DNA of 64,000 bases from contig JAJEKV010000004.1 in the NCBI GenBank assembly GCA_021234155.1, positions 29,919,305-29,983,304 of the forward strand, written 5' to 3'. The translations under genes were made by a program, and so were the position numbers. The notes under the pieces are model-generated. The model worked only from the letters and a program-made list of their open reading frames with translations. It was not told the DNA's origin and made no database searches. Of the stretch, positions 12,326-23,000 are shown piece after piece (position 1 is the first letter of the stretch; each line of letters starts with the position of its first letter). This stretch comes from Isoetes taiwanensis (Eukaryota; Streptophyta; Lycopodiopsida; Isoetales; Isoetaceae).

Positions 12326-12469
12326 GCCGCCAGACCCTTGGCTGCCAGATTGGGCATGGAGGTCGATGATCTTTCCTTTGCAGAGCAGCAGCAGGTTATG
12401 GATTTGGGCGAAAAGCTTAGCTCTGTTACTCGCCAGCTTCTTACTGCAGATCCATACACTACCTACTAA
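12326..12469 (+). CDS. Candidate captured exon inside the CACTA element
   Basis: After a plausible splice acceptor (TTTGTTGCCCAG) an open frame of 47 codons runs to a TAA. It has balanced, protein-like composition (for example MEVDDLSFAEQQQVMDLGEK). Upstream at 12174-12240 an ATG-started frame (MAELKGLPSIQEEDRAPDW) runs to a possible donor GT at 12241, but the two pieces do not splice in phase, so the pairing is unproven. No family is recognised. CACTA elements often carry pieces of host genes, and this may be one. Confidence 0.25.
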   Translation, partial: AARPLAARLGMEVDDLSFAEQQQVMDLGEKLSSVTRQLLTADPYTTY

Positions 12470-12533
12470 GATTAAATCCCCTTTCTCAGCTTGTTACTGC
12501 AGATCCATACACTACCTACTAAGATTAAATCCC
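12441..12533 (+). repeat. 53-bp tandem duplication
   Basis: TTACTGCAGATCCATACACT and the following 20 bases occur at 12441-12480 and again, essentially unchanged, at 12494-12533. The first copy contains the end of the candidate exon, so the duplication post-dates it. Confidence 0.95.
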
Positions 12534-13195
12534 ATTTCTTATTCTTCTACCTTGCCTCAATGTAACTCTCCTTTGTGCCTGATGCGTATTCCATGATGCA
12601 TCTGGAGACTCTGGAGCTTTGGAGCACAAGAATAACGTTCGTTTGGAGCTGAAAAGGGGTTCTTTTTCTTCTTAGAAATACTCTGTTTTTTGTTTCATGT
12701 TATGTCAGGTTTTAGCATAGATTAGAAGCTCTTCGATTCTGTATTGCTCTTCCGAGAGGCAAGGCTACTATGTATAGCAGAATGTTACAGCAAAAAATAA
12801 GATAAATGTTGAGGCCACCTTGGAAGGGGTCTGGATGATGTTATTTTGTTCTTCCAAAGTAATATAAGATGACAAAAGTTTCTTGCCTTGTTTGTGTATT
12901 ATTATGAGGTAAGCATCTTCCTGTGCTAGGTATCTTTAGTTTCAATACAGCAGATTTATGAAGCTGCTGATTTTGGAATCTATTATTTGAAAATAAGATG
13001 ATACTTTTGAAATGAACAATATGTGATTGTATACTAAAAAATTGAAATGGGAAATGTATACTCATTAGACAATACAATAATTTATTTGTTACCATTGCAG
13101 TGTAATTCTCTTTCCTCATCACAACTAAAAACAACACTATTAAGTTTCTTATATTTGTTGTTTTGTTTAAAATCCACACATTGTCTCTTAAAACA

Positions 13196-13598
13196 TTAGA
13201 GAAAAACATGTGTTATTTTATGAAAAAACAATACATGGTTGCCCTATAAACAATGAAAATAACATGTGGACAATTGAACTATGCTAAAAAGTTTACATAC
13301 CATGCATTGTTTTTAAGTGAATACCACATCTAAAAACCATGCATAGTTTTTATTTTTGAGCAAAAACTATACATAAAATTTACACATTGTTTTTCTTAAA
13401 AACCACGCGAAAACAACACCTAAAAATTACGGGTTGTTTTTGTCTAAAAACCACGCATGAAAACTACACGTTCTTTGTGTGTGAAAAAATACACTAAAAA
13501 ACTACGCGTTGTTTCTAGCATTTTCGGAACATTACTATGGGTGGCTTTTAAGTGTTGTTTTTTTGCAAAAAAGACAGCAAAAAACTACACGTAGATCA
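13196..13598. repeat. Right subterminal repeat belt of the CACTA element
   Basis: Repeated words such as AAAAACCACGC, AAAACTACGCGTTGTTT and ACCATGCATTGTTTTT occur in both orientations up to the right terminus. They match the left belt in reverse complement. Confidence 0.75.
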
Positions 13599-13647
13599 GA
13601 TTTTGGGGTTATAGTGTCACTTCATATCTCAGAGGCCATTTGCCATC

Positions 13648-13899
13648 ATGGTGGACAATAATAAGAAAGAAGTTGCATCCTATCTTCAGCAGTTGCAGGC
13701 CAAGTAGGACTCCATGGATATCTTGTTACCACCAACTGAAAATTTTTATGGAGTTCAGGAGTGCAAGTCAACCTTTGAGCGCTTTGGGGCCCCTGTGGTG
13801 CGAATCAGTCATGGCTCGAGACCTAAGAGAAGGTTGAAGTCTGCCACAAAAGAAGTTGAAGCAAAACTATTCATCGACATTCAAGGCAATTGGCAGTAA
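13648..13899 (+). pseudogene. Gene fragment with one in-frame stop
   Basis: An 84-codon frame starts at an ATG (13648) and is interrupted by one TAG (13705-13707). It continues as a convincing protein-like stretch containing FGAPVVRISHGSRPKRR and ending in DIQGNWQ before TAA. No domain is recognised. It begins 32 bp after the right end of the CACTA element, which may therefore have landed in or beside an older gene or retroelement ORF. Immediately downstream lies a LINE fragment. Confidence 0.35.
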
Positions 13900-14018
13900 G
13901 GCCAAGGATAGGTCATCTGAGTTTTGTGTTGAGGACCATGAGCCGCTAAAGAAGAAACCACACAGGTGGAGTCCAAGACAGTGGCATTACAGAAAAACGA
14001 TAGATAACAAAACACTGG

Positions 14019-15150
14019 TGTTAGGTACCTTTTTTTTTGTCCGATCTCCGGTGCCTTCCTGCTCTTGGCTTCTTATAAATTCCCCCAATGCATCAATATA
14101 TAGTCCAAAGATTTTAGGGGAGAGCGGGAATCCTTGCTTTACCCCTATGCCACATTCTATTCCTTCATCATTTGGCCCTAGTCTGGTTCCACTTTCTCAT
14201 ACAATCTGGCAATTGCCACTAACAATTGTCCAATAGGTCCAAGTCGCTGAGCCTTTGGAGTAGCTTGTTGCTAGGTACTGTACCAAACGCCTGTTTAAAA
14301 TCGATAAAATAGCAGTATAGCATTTTCCCCTGCGATCCCGTTTTTTCTAACTCTCAGATGGTTTGTCATCGAATGTTTCGGTCTGAAGCTTGGATGCTCT
14401 ATGGCTTATTTTCATTACTTTCTGCCCTTTCACTCGTAATTATTTCTATGACTTTTCTATACCACTTTGCCATTCCACTACATAATAAGCATTATTGTCC
14501 TATAATTCTCTAAGTTTAGCGGGTCACCTCTTTTGAATAGTGTTATTACCTTGTTACATTGCCAACTATGCGGTAGGTCTTCCCTTAGTGCCATGTTGAA
14601 GATCTTGGCTATTACTATTATAAATTCATCCCTTGCAGCTTTGAAGATATTTGTCGTGAATCCTAACAGCTCCAATGCCTTATTGTTGCTCAGAGTGTAT
14701 AATGCTCTCCCTACATCTTCCACATCAAATTCCTCTCCTACTGTCCCTTCTGGTACCTTAATTTTTTCTGCCCCTGAATTGTATAATCTATTGAAATGTT
14801 CCCTCAATATCCCTTGGTCCATTATTTTATTCTGACTCCTCTTTTTCTTGAATACTTTCCAGAAATCCCTCGGATGGTTTTTCAAGTGAAGTACCTTCTT
14901 TTTTTGCTGTTCTGACATGTATGTTTTCCTTTTTATCAATAAGGTATATGCTACCTCCAACTCCTTAAACCTCTCCAATCCTTTCCATCATTTAGCTTCC
15001 CTCTCTGTGCACATACATTCTTCATCATACAAGCTCGTTGTTCTAAATTTCCTTTTATTCCCTATCCTCCTCTTCACCCTTCCATATATTTCCTCGCATG
15101 CTTTCGTTAATATCCCATCTAGCATTGTACTCTTCATCGAGGTATCCTTA
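14019..15150 (-). pseudogene. LINE internal fragment (copy A): linker and RT N-terminal part
   Basis: This is closely similar to 26206-27337 in LINE copy B. On the minus strand the 166-codon ORF 14478-14978 carries the segment between endonuclease and reverse transcriptase and the first RT blocks (NKVITLFKRGDPLNLENYRTI). Farther along, in a broken frame near 14250-14330, is the RT motif YFIDFKQAFG (family form YCCFVDFxKAFD). Both ends are cut: the fragment stops just before the (Y)ADD box on the 3' side and inside the endonuclease-RT region on the 5' side. A simple 5'-truncated insertion would keep the 3' end, so this piece was secondarily deleted or copied as a fragment. Confidence 0.85.
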
Positions 15151-15418
15151 ATTGTAATTTCTAAGCTTACAGAAGAAGCAACTCCACCTCTTAGAGCAGT
15201 TGCGTTCACTGCACTACTACTCTTAATGCCTGCATTAGCTGCAGACACATCATTATCCATTGTTGGATCAACAACCTCCAGTTCTCCACGTCTAGAATGT
15301 GTTTTATCTGGTCCTTCTAAACTTGGAACTCAGATCCTCCATTATAGACTTCAACATCAGAAACCAGCCAATTAATTGCTGAAGGAATATGGTCTATAGT
15401 TTCAGGTATGCTCATTCA

Positions 15419-16176
15419 TACATCCAAATCAAATCCATCTGAAAGCCCTTATTATTGTGTTACATATTTAATGTCATAATATGAATTAAGTGGTACCATC
15501 AAGTCCACTTGCAAATTATATTGCAATTTCTTTCTCATCAGGACTCAACCCGTGACGGACAAACCACATGTATCAATTATATTCATTAACCATCCTTCAC
15601 CCGTGAAGGGCACACCACATGCATCAATCATACTCAACCATCCTTCACTCCTCGCACATGCATGTCAATATCAAATATCTATTTGTCCATGAAATAGATA
15701 TTTATATTAACTATTGGAATTTCAACTCCTTGTCATACAACATGTAATATATGAGACAATTTGATCAAAGATCTAATAAGGATGTTGCTTTGGCTAGTTA
15801 CTTTTCTTTCTTTCTTTCTTTTTTCTCCAAGTGTACCCATTTATATATATCCAAATCAAATCACTCTGGAATCCCTATTATTGTGTTACATATTCAGTGC
15901 CATACTATGAATTAAGTGGTACCTTCAAGTAATTTGCAAATCATATTCCAACTTCTCTCTTAACTTGCCTGAACCCAAGTCGTGAAGGACAAACCACATT
16001 AACCATTCTTCACTTATGAAGGGCAAAACACATGCATCAATCATAAGTCATTAACAATCCTTCGCATTTGCAGAGATAGAGATATGTTAATATCAAATAT
16101 TTATTTGCCCATGGATCATTCATTTCATGATGCAGTCAACTAATGGAGAATTTCATCTCCTTGTCATATAACATGC
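15419..16176 (+). repeat. Tandem duplication of about 340 bp, period about 428 bp
   Basis: Two imperfect copies (about 15419-15760 and 15848-16176) share in order TCCAAATCAAAT, TTATTGTGTTACATATT, GAATTAAGTGGTACC, GGACAAACCACAT, CACATGCATCAATCATA and CTCCTTGTCATA. They lie directly upstream of the orphan ORF at 16403 and could be old promoter or LTR-like DNA. A TTTC microsatellite separates them at about 15806-15827. Confidence 0.85.
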
Positions 16177-16402
16177 GATATATGCTAATGTCAAACACAT
16201 GAAAATATTAAGACAAGTTGTACCAACGCAAAGTTGGTTGACTTAAAAAGTAGATGCAAGGGGGATGAATTTAGTATGGTCATTTATGCTTATCACATTA
16301 AAGGTATATGCACCTTACTTTATTTCCACTTGACAAATGACATTGGTTGTAAGTCTAATATATACGTCCTGAGCTGTTACGAACCATAGAGAATGCATTG
16401 GA

Positions 16403-17089
16403 ATGGATTTCAGCATCATGAAGAGGTCGAAAAAGGCTTGTGAGAACGATGCATGCGAGGCACAAGCATTTGATCTACTCCAAGCCATAGAAATGAAACT
16501 AACATTCTATGCGAGGCAGTTGATGGGAAAAGATGAAGAAATTGTTTGGCATGGAATTGGGAGAAATGAAGAAGAGGCAGGAAGTTATATGGGTTTGCTT
16601 TTATTTTGGATTAAGACTATTACTACTGATCCATTATGTAGTAGGAATACAACCTATGATCAATTGCTTCGGAAGGCTGAGATCAAATACATCGAAGAAG
16701 CTTGTTATAGCTTTAACTCCATTGTCTTTATGCCCCTGCAATCTCTTTTCCCAATCCTTTTGAATCGGGCACATATATTTGCAGCCAGACTTCAACCTTC
16801 AATCCTTCGAGAAATGATGCTTGACCATTTACTCGTTCAATTTTGGAATGTTCCTCACCTCCAGCATAGTCATCCTCAAGTTTGGCCGTTGTATTCTTGG
16901 GCCTGGGCAGATCAAACGGAGTCTAAACTCATCCCTTCTAATGGAGTTCCTAGTCACATAGTGGACTTTCTTAGATATAGAATCTTAATTGTAGGCCAAT
17001 TTTTGGAGAAGCACAAAGTTCATGATTTTCAAGACCTTCTTGAAATTCAACTTTTGCTCACTTATGTTGATATTAATAACATTTGTTAG
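16403..17089 (+). CDS. Orphan ORF, 228 aa, unknown function
   Basis: This is one uninterrupted ATG-to-TAG frame, the longest clean non-transposon ORF in the window. The N-terminus is short and basic (MKRSKKA). The body is rich in Leu, Ile, Phe and aromatic residues with helix-like spacing, for example RQLMGKDEEIVWHGIG, and no signal peptide is obvious. I recognise no family. An upstream AT-rich tandem duplication could hold its promoter. It may be a single-exon gene, one exon of a larger gene, or a fragment of an unrecognised element. The length and protein-like composition argue against chance. Confidence 0.45.
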   Translation: MDFSIMKRSKKACENDACEAQAFDLLQAIEMKLTFYARQLMGKDEEIVWHGIGRNEEEAGSYMGLLLFWIKTITTDPLCSRNTTYDQLLRKAEIKYIEEACYSFNSIVFMPLQSLFPILLNRAHIFAARLQPSILREMMLDHLLVQFWNVPHLQHSHPQVWPLYSWAWADQTESKLIPSNGVPSHIVDFLRYRILIVGQFLEKHKVHDFQDLLEIQLLLTYVDINNIC

Positions 17090-17219
17090 AATTATCACAA
17101 AGTTATTCTTTGGTTTGGATATTTATGGCTTCATTCGATTGCTTATTTTATGTCAAGGTTTTGCATACGAGATTTTTACATTCCATAATGGTCTCTAGGC
17201 ATTTGTGGGCGTCAAGAAA

Positions 17220-17400
17220 TGCCTCAGATTGAAAAAGACAAGTCTGAGGGCGTTTCTCATCTCGCGAGTCGAGAAAGGCAGTTCAGAATGAAAAAAGAAC
17301 GTTCGAGGGCCTTTCTCGACCCTGAAAAAAAAAAACAGGTCCAAGGGCCTTTCTCAACTTATACAATTTGTCGAGAAAGACTCATTGAGATATAGACTTA
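17220..17400. repeat. Short repeats of GAGGGCCTTTCTCGA
   Basis: Variants of GAGGGCCTTTCTCGA and its complement TCGAGAAAGGC recur about six times in both orientations, so the stretch can fold into several hairpins. It precedes the mitochondrial rRNA insertion. Confidence 0.7.
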
Positions 17401-17496
17401 GTGCTCGCCGCTACTAATGGAGTCTTGGTTGATTTCCCCTCCTTTAGCTACTTAGATGTTTCAGTTCGTTAAGGTTGTTTGGCGCCGAGGCGCCAC

Positions 17497-17609
17497 ATAC
17501 GGTTTCCCATTGGAGATTCATGGATCACGGAGGATTCTCCTCATGGCCTTTCGACTTGCTTGAGCGTCCTTCTCAAAGCCAAGGCATCCATTCAATGCAA
17601 TCTTAACTT
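17497..17609 (-). rRNA. Mitochondrial LSU rRNA 5' fragment (nuclear copy)
   Basis: Reading the minus strand, GGATGCCTTGGCTTTGAGAA is the conserved beginning of large-subunit rRNA domain I. It is followed by GTCGAAAGGCCATG and CTCCAATGGGAAACC, also domain I landmarks. The match stops at a GGCGCC palindrome near 17482-17493. Only about 110 bases are present, so it cannot be functional. It is presumably a transferred mitochondrial piece. Assignment to the plant mitochondrial type rests on recalled sequence similarity. Confidence 0.65.
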
Positions 17610-17615
17610 GAAAGA

Positions 17616-17629
17616 GATTCAATCCAGCT

Positions 17630-17664
<35 letters not shown>

Positions 17665-17858
17665 CCTCGGTCAATGACCCCGCCGCGGTATCCAAGACGA
17701 CCACCGATTACGATGAGTGGGCCACGCGAAGCAGCGGCGTGGAAGACCAAAGTAATGGGTGATTCTCGGATGCTTCGGGCGAAACCAATTCCCATGGTGT
17801 GACGGGCGGTGTGTACAGGGCCCGAGTACGTATTTACCGCGGCATGCTGATCTGCGAC
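17616..17858 (-). rRNA. Mitochondrial SSU rRNA 3' fragment (nuclear copy)
   Basis: The minus strand contains the universal decoding-region sequence TGTACACACCGCCCGTCACA, then AATTGGTTTCGCCCGAAGCA, then AAGTCGTAACAAGGTAGCCG and a 3' end GGATTGAATC. The last two features distinguish plant mitochondrial SSU from cytosolic 18S and from plastid 16S, which ends in a CCTCC-containing tail. About 240 bases of the 3' end are present, so this is a nuclear insertion of mitochondrial DNA. It lies head-to-tail with an LSU 5' fragment, with almost no spacer. Confidence 0.85.
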
Positions 17859-17930
17859 CATAGTTATTGCTTTTCTTACCCTTGTCTAAGGTGCCCTACC
17901 TAGTTAGACGCTCATTTATTAATTTGGACC

Positions 17931-18025
17931 CATGTAAATATTATAATAACTTGTAAATTGCTTACCCAATTAACTTATAAAAAACATGCATGTAAATATT
18001 ATAATAACTTGTAAATTGCTTACCC
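17931..18025 (+). repeat. 58-bp period tandem duplication
   Basis: The 37-bp word beginning CATGTAAATATTATAATAAC occurs at 17931 and 17989. It is AT-rich and non-coding. Confidence 0.9.
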
Positions 18026-18611
18026 TTATATCTCACAACTTATAATGCACCATACAAACATTATGACAACTTTCAAGACTTATCCTATTCCATGGACGAT
18101 AAAAATGCATTCTATTATATTCTCAGATAGCCTTATCTAAAAGCTATATTTGCCCTCTATCTTTTCCAATGGTTAATGTTTTTTAAGAATTTTTTTAAGG
18201 TCTTTTCTATATCACGTTCCGAAATCGGGATTAGAGAAGTTACAACAGATCAAAGCCTAGTTAATGTATTTTTGAAACATATCTTTTTGATATATATATA
18301 TTTTTTACCCGCCCATGCTTGAAGTTTGAATTTTGATACATTACCTTCTAGTGGAAATTTGGTACACTTTTAGGACGATGCATGGGCACCATAGCTGTTT
18401 CTTCTTTTTCGGCATGGTCAGAGTAGAACTTTTCGCTAATCCTCTGCTTATGAAGCTTTCTTCTGCCATAGCCTCTATCTACCATAGCTCATATGCAACA
18501 AAACTTGGGGCAACAAATAAGAAAGAGGCCCTTAAAAAAACATTTGCAAAAGATTTTGCCAGAACTGGTCTAATATAACAACCAGATTGATGAAGAAAAA
18601 CGTGCAAGGAA

Positions 18612-20060
18612 GAATAGAATAGAATAGTTTTTTTAACGTCCACGGAGACCAATAGGTCATGGGACCCATACAATGGGCTAATACAATCATTACTACTAGG
18701 ATTAAAAAACCCCTGCCTCGAAAGGTTTTCAAGGGAAAAACCTTTGCAGTAATGATGATACTAGACAAGCAGAGATAATGACTACTGAGGGCTCAGTAAT
18801 TGCAGACGTTTATCTAGAACCTCAAGTATGTATAATGCCAAGTCATGATGGTGCTCTGAGAAGTTGTGGAAGCGTGGAATGGAATGCTAAGGTCAAAAAA
18901 TGATTCTGGACTATCTCAAAAGCAGGGCAACTCAGAAGAGTATGGCTTTCATCTTCAATAACCCGTAATCGGCAACAAAACACATAGTCTCGCTTCTCGC
19001 GGCAATTCGCGGCCGCTCCCATCTACTGTCTCAATCCAGAAACTGTGGGACCCCTTGCAAATTGATGCAATAGCTACAAGCTTGTTCTGGACAATGAAGC
19101 AAGCAAATAAGCTTGGGGCCCCGTGCCAAGGTGGGATTTATGTGTGCATGATAATGACCGGTTTTCACTTGGGCCAAAGTAATCAAGGCTGCCCCATCTT
19201 TTGAGAAAAAGCGACCATTGAGATATTGTTGCAAAGCTCGGGATCAGCGGGCAAACCATGTAGTGCAATGCTCTTTCCAACATCGTTTCAAATCTTTGAG
19301 GAGATTCAGCCCACGGCAAGTGCAAGAAACGGGATACCTAACATCATCCATGTGGTGCACCTTGCGGATATAGTGGAGATGGCGCTTCATGGCGTAATGT
19401 TGAAGAGGCCAAAAACCTGTCTCTTGTAAAAGAATAGCATAGGGCACCGTTGTTTTAACTCCGAGGCTGTAAGTGAGAAAGGACTTTTGCACCCTCTCCA
19501 AGCTCTCCCAAGCACTAGCACCAATGGCGTGCCCCCATACTTGTAACCATACAAGAAAAGCAGGCTCTACCAAAGCCCGAAACAAGTGGGCTTTCCGTGG
19601 CCAATCATGAATTTCTGCGCGAAAATAATTGTTTTGCATTGCATAGAGTGCTCTCCATCCAGCAGCCACCCGCTTGGTAATACACTGTTCCCAAAGTGTG
19701 TTCTTATAGAATTCTACACCAAGATACTTGTAGCTATCTACAACTTCAACTTCGCGGCTATCATAGTGCATAGGGGGAACATTGTGACGAGAAGATTGAA
19801 CTACCAAAAGCTTGGTCTTTTGGAGATTAACACGCAAACCTATGTTCTCACAAAAACTATGCAGAGCATGTAAATGTTGCTGCATACTAGCAGCGGTATG
19901 TGCCAGAAGTGAAACATCATCAGCATACATAAGTTGCCTAATGATATAGTGTGCCAAATGTGGACCTCCGCCGCCATGATTATCAAGCCATTCTTCCAAT
20001 TGATCAATGTACAAGATTGACAGAAACAAGATTGGAAACTCCGATGAGCTGCTGGACGAC
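18612..20060 (-). mobile_element. 5'-truncated LINE (copy C) with (TATTC)n tail
   Basis: On the minus strand the element ends 3' in a TATTC pentanucleotide tail (18612-18627), preceded by GGACGTTAAAAA. The 261-codon frame 19244-20029 encodes the second half of reverse transcriptase: LYIDQLEEWL, the catalytic LMYADDVSLLA, then the thumb GLRVNLQKTKLLVV and YKYLGVEF. Farther downstream (18840-19010) lies a degraded C-terminal Cys/His region. It is 5'-truncated upstream of the IDQLE block. The 3' 480 bp are nearly identical to copy D at 36011-36493, so the family moved fairly recently. Confidence 0.9.
19244..20029 (-). pseudogene. LINE reverse transcriptase, C-terminal half
   Basis: This is an open frame of 261 codons inside LINE copy C. 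It carries RT catalytic block C (YADD), the preceding IDQLEEW block and the conserved thumb, and continues into the post-RT region (WGHAIGASAWESLERVQKSF). RT palm blocks 1-4 and the endonuclease are missing because of 5' truncation. The start codon is internal and not a true start. It has no function by itself. Confidence 0.85.
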
Positions 20061-23000
20061 GAAGATTAAGCAAGATTTGATCCTCCTCCAACAGCATAGC
20101 AGCAACTTGTTTTTTTGACAGAATTTGTGCCCAATCTCATACATCCGACATAATTTCCCTTCCTTCAAGAGCTATTGTGGCACAAACCACAATCGCAATA
20201 TTCGGAAATGTTGTGCACTTGAATTATAGCAAAAAATGATGTCGATTTAGGTACCAATTGGCCACTTTAACATGGAAGCAGAGACTTGATATGTATTGGG
20301 ACCTTCTTATTGCTAACGTGGCTATATTTTTCCTCTCAAACAGGATCATCACTTGAGGACACTTCTATCTTGGTTGTGACCTTGGTTTCATACATATTGT
20401 GAAAGAGTAGCATTGATTTGAGTACAGTTAATTTGTAAACAGTCTGAGTTGTCTATGATGAGTAGCATTAATTTGAGTATCAATGATTTGTACTCTGTTT
20501 GGCTTTAAAATTCTTGCGTATAGAATTGTGTTCCTTCCACATTCTTGTCTATACTTTTCCCTGTTATGCTTGAAGTTGCAAGATTTATTCCTAGCAATAA
20601 TTTTATTCACTCCAAATCCAATAAAAAGTATAATTTATTAGGTTCTGAACAGTCCTAGTGATGGCATGTATCCTTTTCTATCTTTAAGCTTTAAATAACA
20701 CATAGTATCTTATAAATGGAACATAGAAATGGTGATGTCCCATTTCAAACATTTGTAGGGCTCATGAATCTACTTATACATGTTAATAAACCTATAATTT
20801 ATAACATGTTCTGAAAAGGCACGTGTCAGTGTAATAGGAAACAAAATAGAGCAAAGAGGTTAACCAAGAGGCTGAAAAAGATTTGACCATTCTGTGAATG
20901 ATTTTACTCTATTGGATCACTCAACTGTCCTCGACTCATCACATTAAAAGATTAAAAAATTAATCTATTAACTGATTCTGAACAGTCCAGGCAAGCCAAA
21001 AGAATACTGATAAAATTTGTTGCAATTTGTTCCCCATCACACTTATCTGCAAGGAGCACCAAAACAGTCATTCAAAAAGTAGGCCTTGTTGGAAAAACAT
21101 ATTGACTATTACTGTAGGTTAACCGCATTAGCACTTATAGCGACAATTGTTCAATAATTTAGCAAATAGATTGATTAAGTGGAGCATACACAAGCTAGCT
21201 GCCAAAATCAGTAACATGTACTATACCCTGCAAATGCTCCAGGACCAAGTCCCCTTGATTCTAGTTTTAACATATAGAAAGATCCATTGTGGATTACTCT
21301 ATGTTCTCCATATTCTCTGCTTTGCTGAAATAAAAATCAAACAAATGCAAAAATAGTTAGCCAATAGTCCAAAGGTAGGTTATGAAAGAGAGAAGATAAA
21401 CCATGTATTGTTGATGCTAGCATGTCAAGAATAAAACCTAAAAAATATGATTGACTATTAAACATCATTTGCAATACGAATTTCCCCCAGAACATAATGA
21501 TCAGATATTGATAGAGCCATCTTTACCCTCATATCGAAGAGCTTTATGCATTATAAGAGTGAAGAATATATTCAAACAATGCTATTCAAGTTTTTGCAAA
21601 AGGAAACCGCCTGATATTTTGTCTTTCAAATTGCAAAGTTGGCTCCATTCTTCAATAAATATTGGAGCAGTTCATTCAAAACATCAATGAAAATAGAACC
21701 TCTAAAGTATACTGCACCTGGTCACCATATCATCTGCTTCCAAAACTAAAAATCAAACAATTTTCTTGCAAAAATGAAAGTGAATATCTCCATAAATCCT
21801 CTATATCGCTAATCCAGTATACACCATTGGAAATGGCTCCGTGGAGGTTTTTTGGAGCAAAACGAATAGAATTCATGGATCCCTTGTAAGAGATTCACTA
21901 AAATAAAACACAGCGCACCCAGAGAATATATTTCTAGATTATTAAAAGAGATGCCCAAATACTAAGCTTGCACCATCTGCTCTCATCCAGACAAAACGAT
22001 GCTCAAGATGACCCTGGACTGGTTTTCCTATTTCAATATGAAGTAAAAACACTGGAGTGAGGGATCCGAATTACTCTCTGGTCGTCATATCATGTGAAGT
22101 AAAAATCAACCGATTTTTTTGCACAAATAGTACTGGAAAATACCCTATGAAGATAGTTCTGGATATGCAGTATTCGAAACGCCTCTTAGCACCAAAAGAT
22201 ACAGGGACTTTGTCTACGTTTATTGCTTCATCACAATCACTTTATCTGGAGTTCCGCCAGCAAAATATGAAAAATAGACCATGGATTGAAGCAAAAAGAT
22301 GCAAGATCCATTGATGTAGAACAAAATATTTTTTTCGCTATTCTGCATGATCTTGAGTTCTAAACACATCTTCTGCTTTTGCCCTTGGTCCTAAGGTAGT
22401 ATCTAGATTCATTAGAAAGGAATGCAAATAAATCTGCTCAACATCTAAAGAAGGTTGATGCGCACAGTTGCAAATGACTAAACCATAAAATTAGATTGCA
22501 ACACGGAGAGAGTACCTATTTTAGCACTGATTCGAAGGTGAATAAATTTTTTTCTTTTTCCTGCCATAGTGAAGCAAGCCACTATCTCATAGTTGCCGAA
22601 GAGCTTTTCCTAGGTTTCGTGTTTAGTAGCTTCTAACATCGGCTTCTACATATGTGTCTTTGGAAAACCATAGCATTGGCTCCTACACTTATTCTTTTGG
22701 AAACCATAAGTTGCCGGAACGATGGAGCACAGGTGCCTCTGGCCAGGCCAAAGCTGGAAGTGTCGTTGCGCCATAGCGTAGCCCTTTGTATTTTTAAAAT
22801 CCACGTCAAAACATTGTCGTTCCATTGTGATTTTTCACTTTTTTCAATATATCTTTGCAATCATGTGACATGGCACAATCTAGGCCGTCCGGAGTGGCAG
22901 GGCGGACACTGGAACAATCTTGGCCGTTGATAGGCAGAGGGGCAGACAGACGCCACGATTTTATAATATAGGATTACACGAGAAGCTGATACTTACAGGA

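Larger units (their letters stand above)
9599..13616. mobile_element. Non-autonomous CACTA transposon
   Basis: The left end reads CACTACAACCCC and the right end is its inverted partner GGGGTTATAGTG. The similarity extends about 40 bp inward. The element (4018 bp) is flanked by the 3-bp target duplication TCA (9596-9598 and 13617-13619), the length typical of CACTA/En-Spm elements. About 270-400 bp inside each end lies a belt of short related motifs (AAAAACTACGCGTTGTTTTT-like), matching the subterminal repeats of this superfamily. No transposase ORF is visible, so the copy is non-autonomous. The interior holds microsatellite, minisatellite and possibly captured gene sequence. Confidence 0.85.

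Noticed and set aside
14917-15375. 152-codon plus-strand ORF
   Set aside because: It is largely antisense to the LINE coding strand; only its last part is outside the LINE and has no motif.
17616-17858. Functional rRNA gene or cytosolic 18S rRNA
   Set aside because: Only the 3' 240 bases are present, and GGATTGAATC after the GTAGGGGAACCTG block is the plant mitochondrial form, so it is a transferred fragment.
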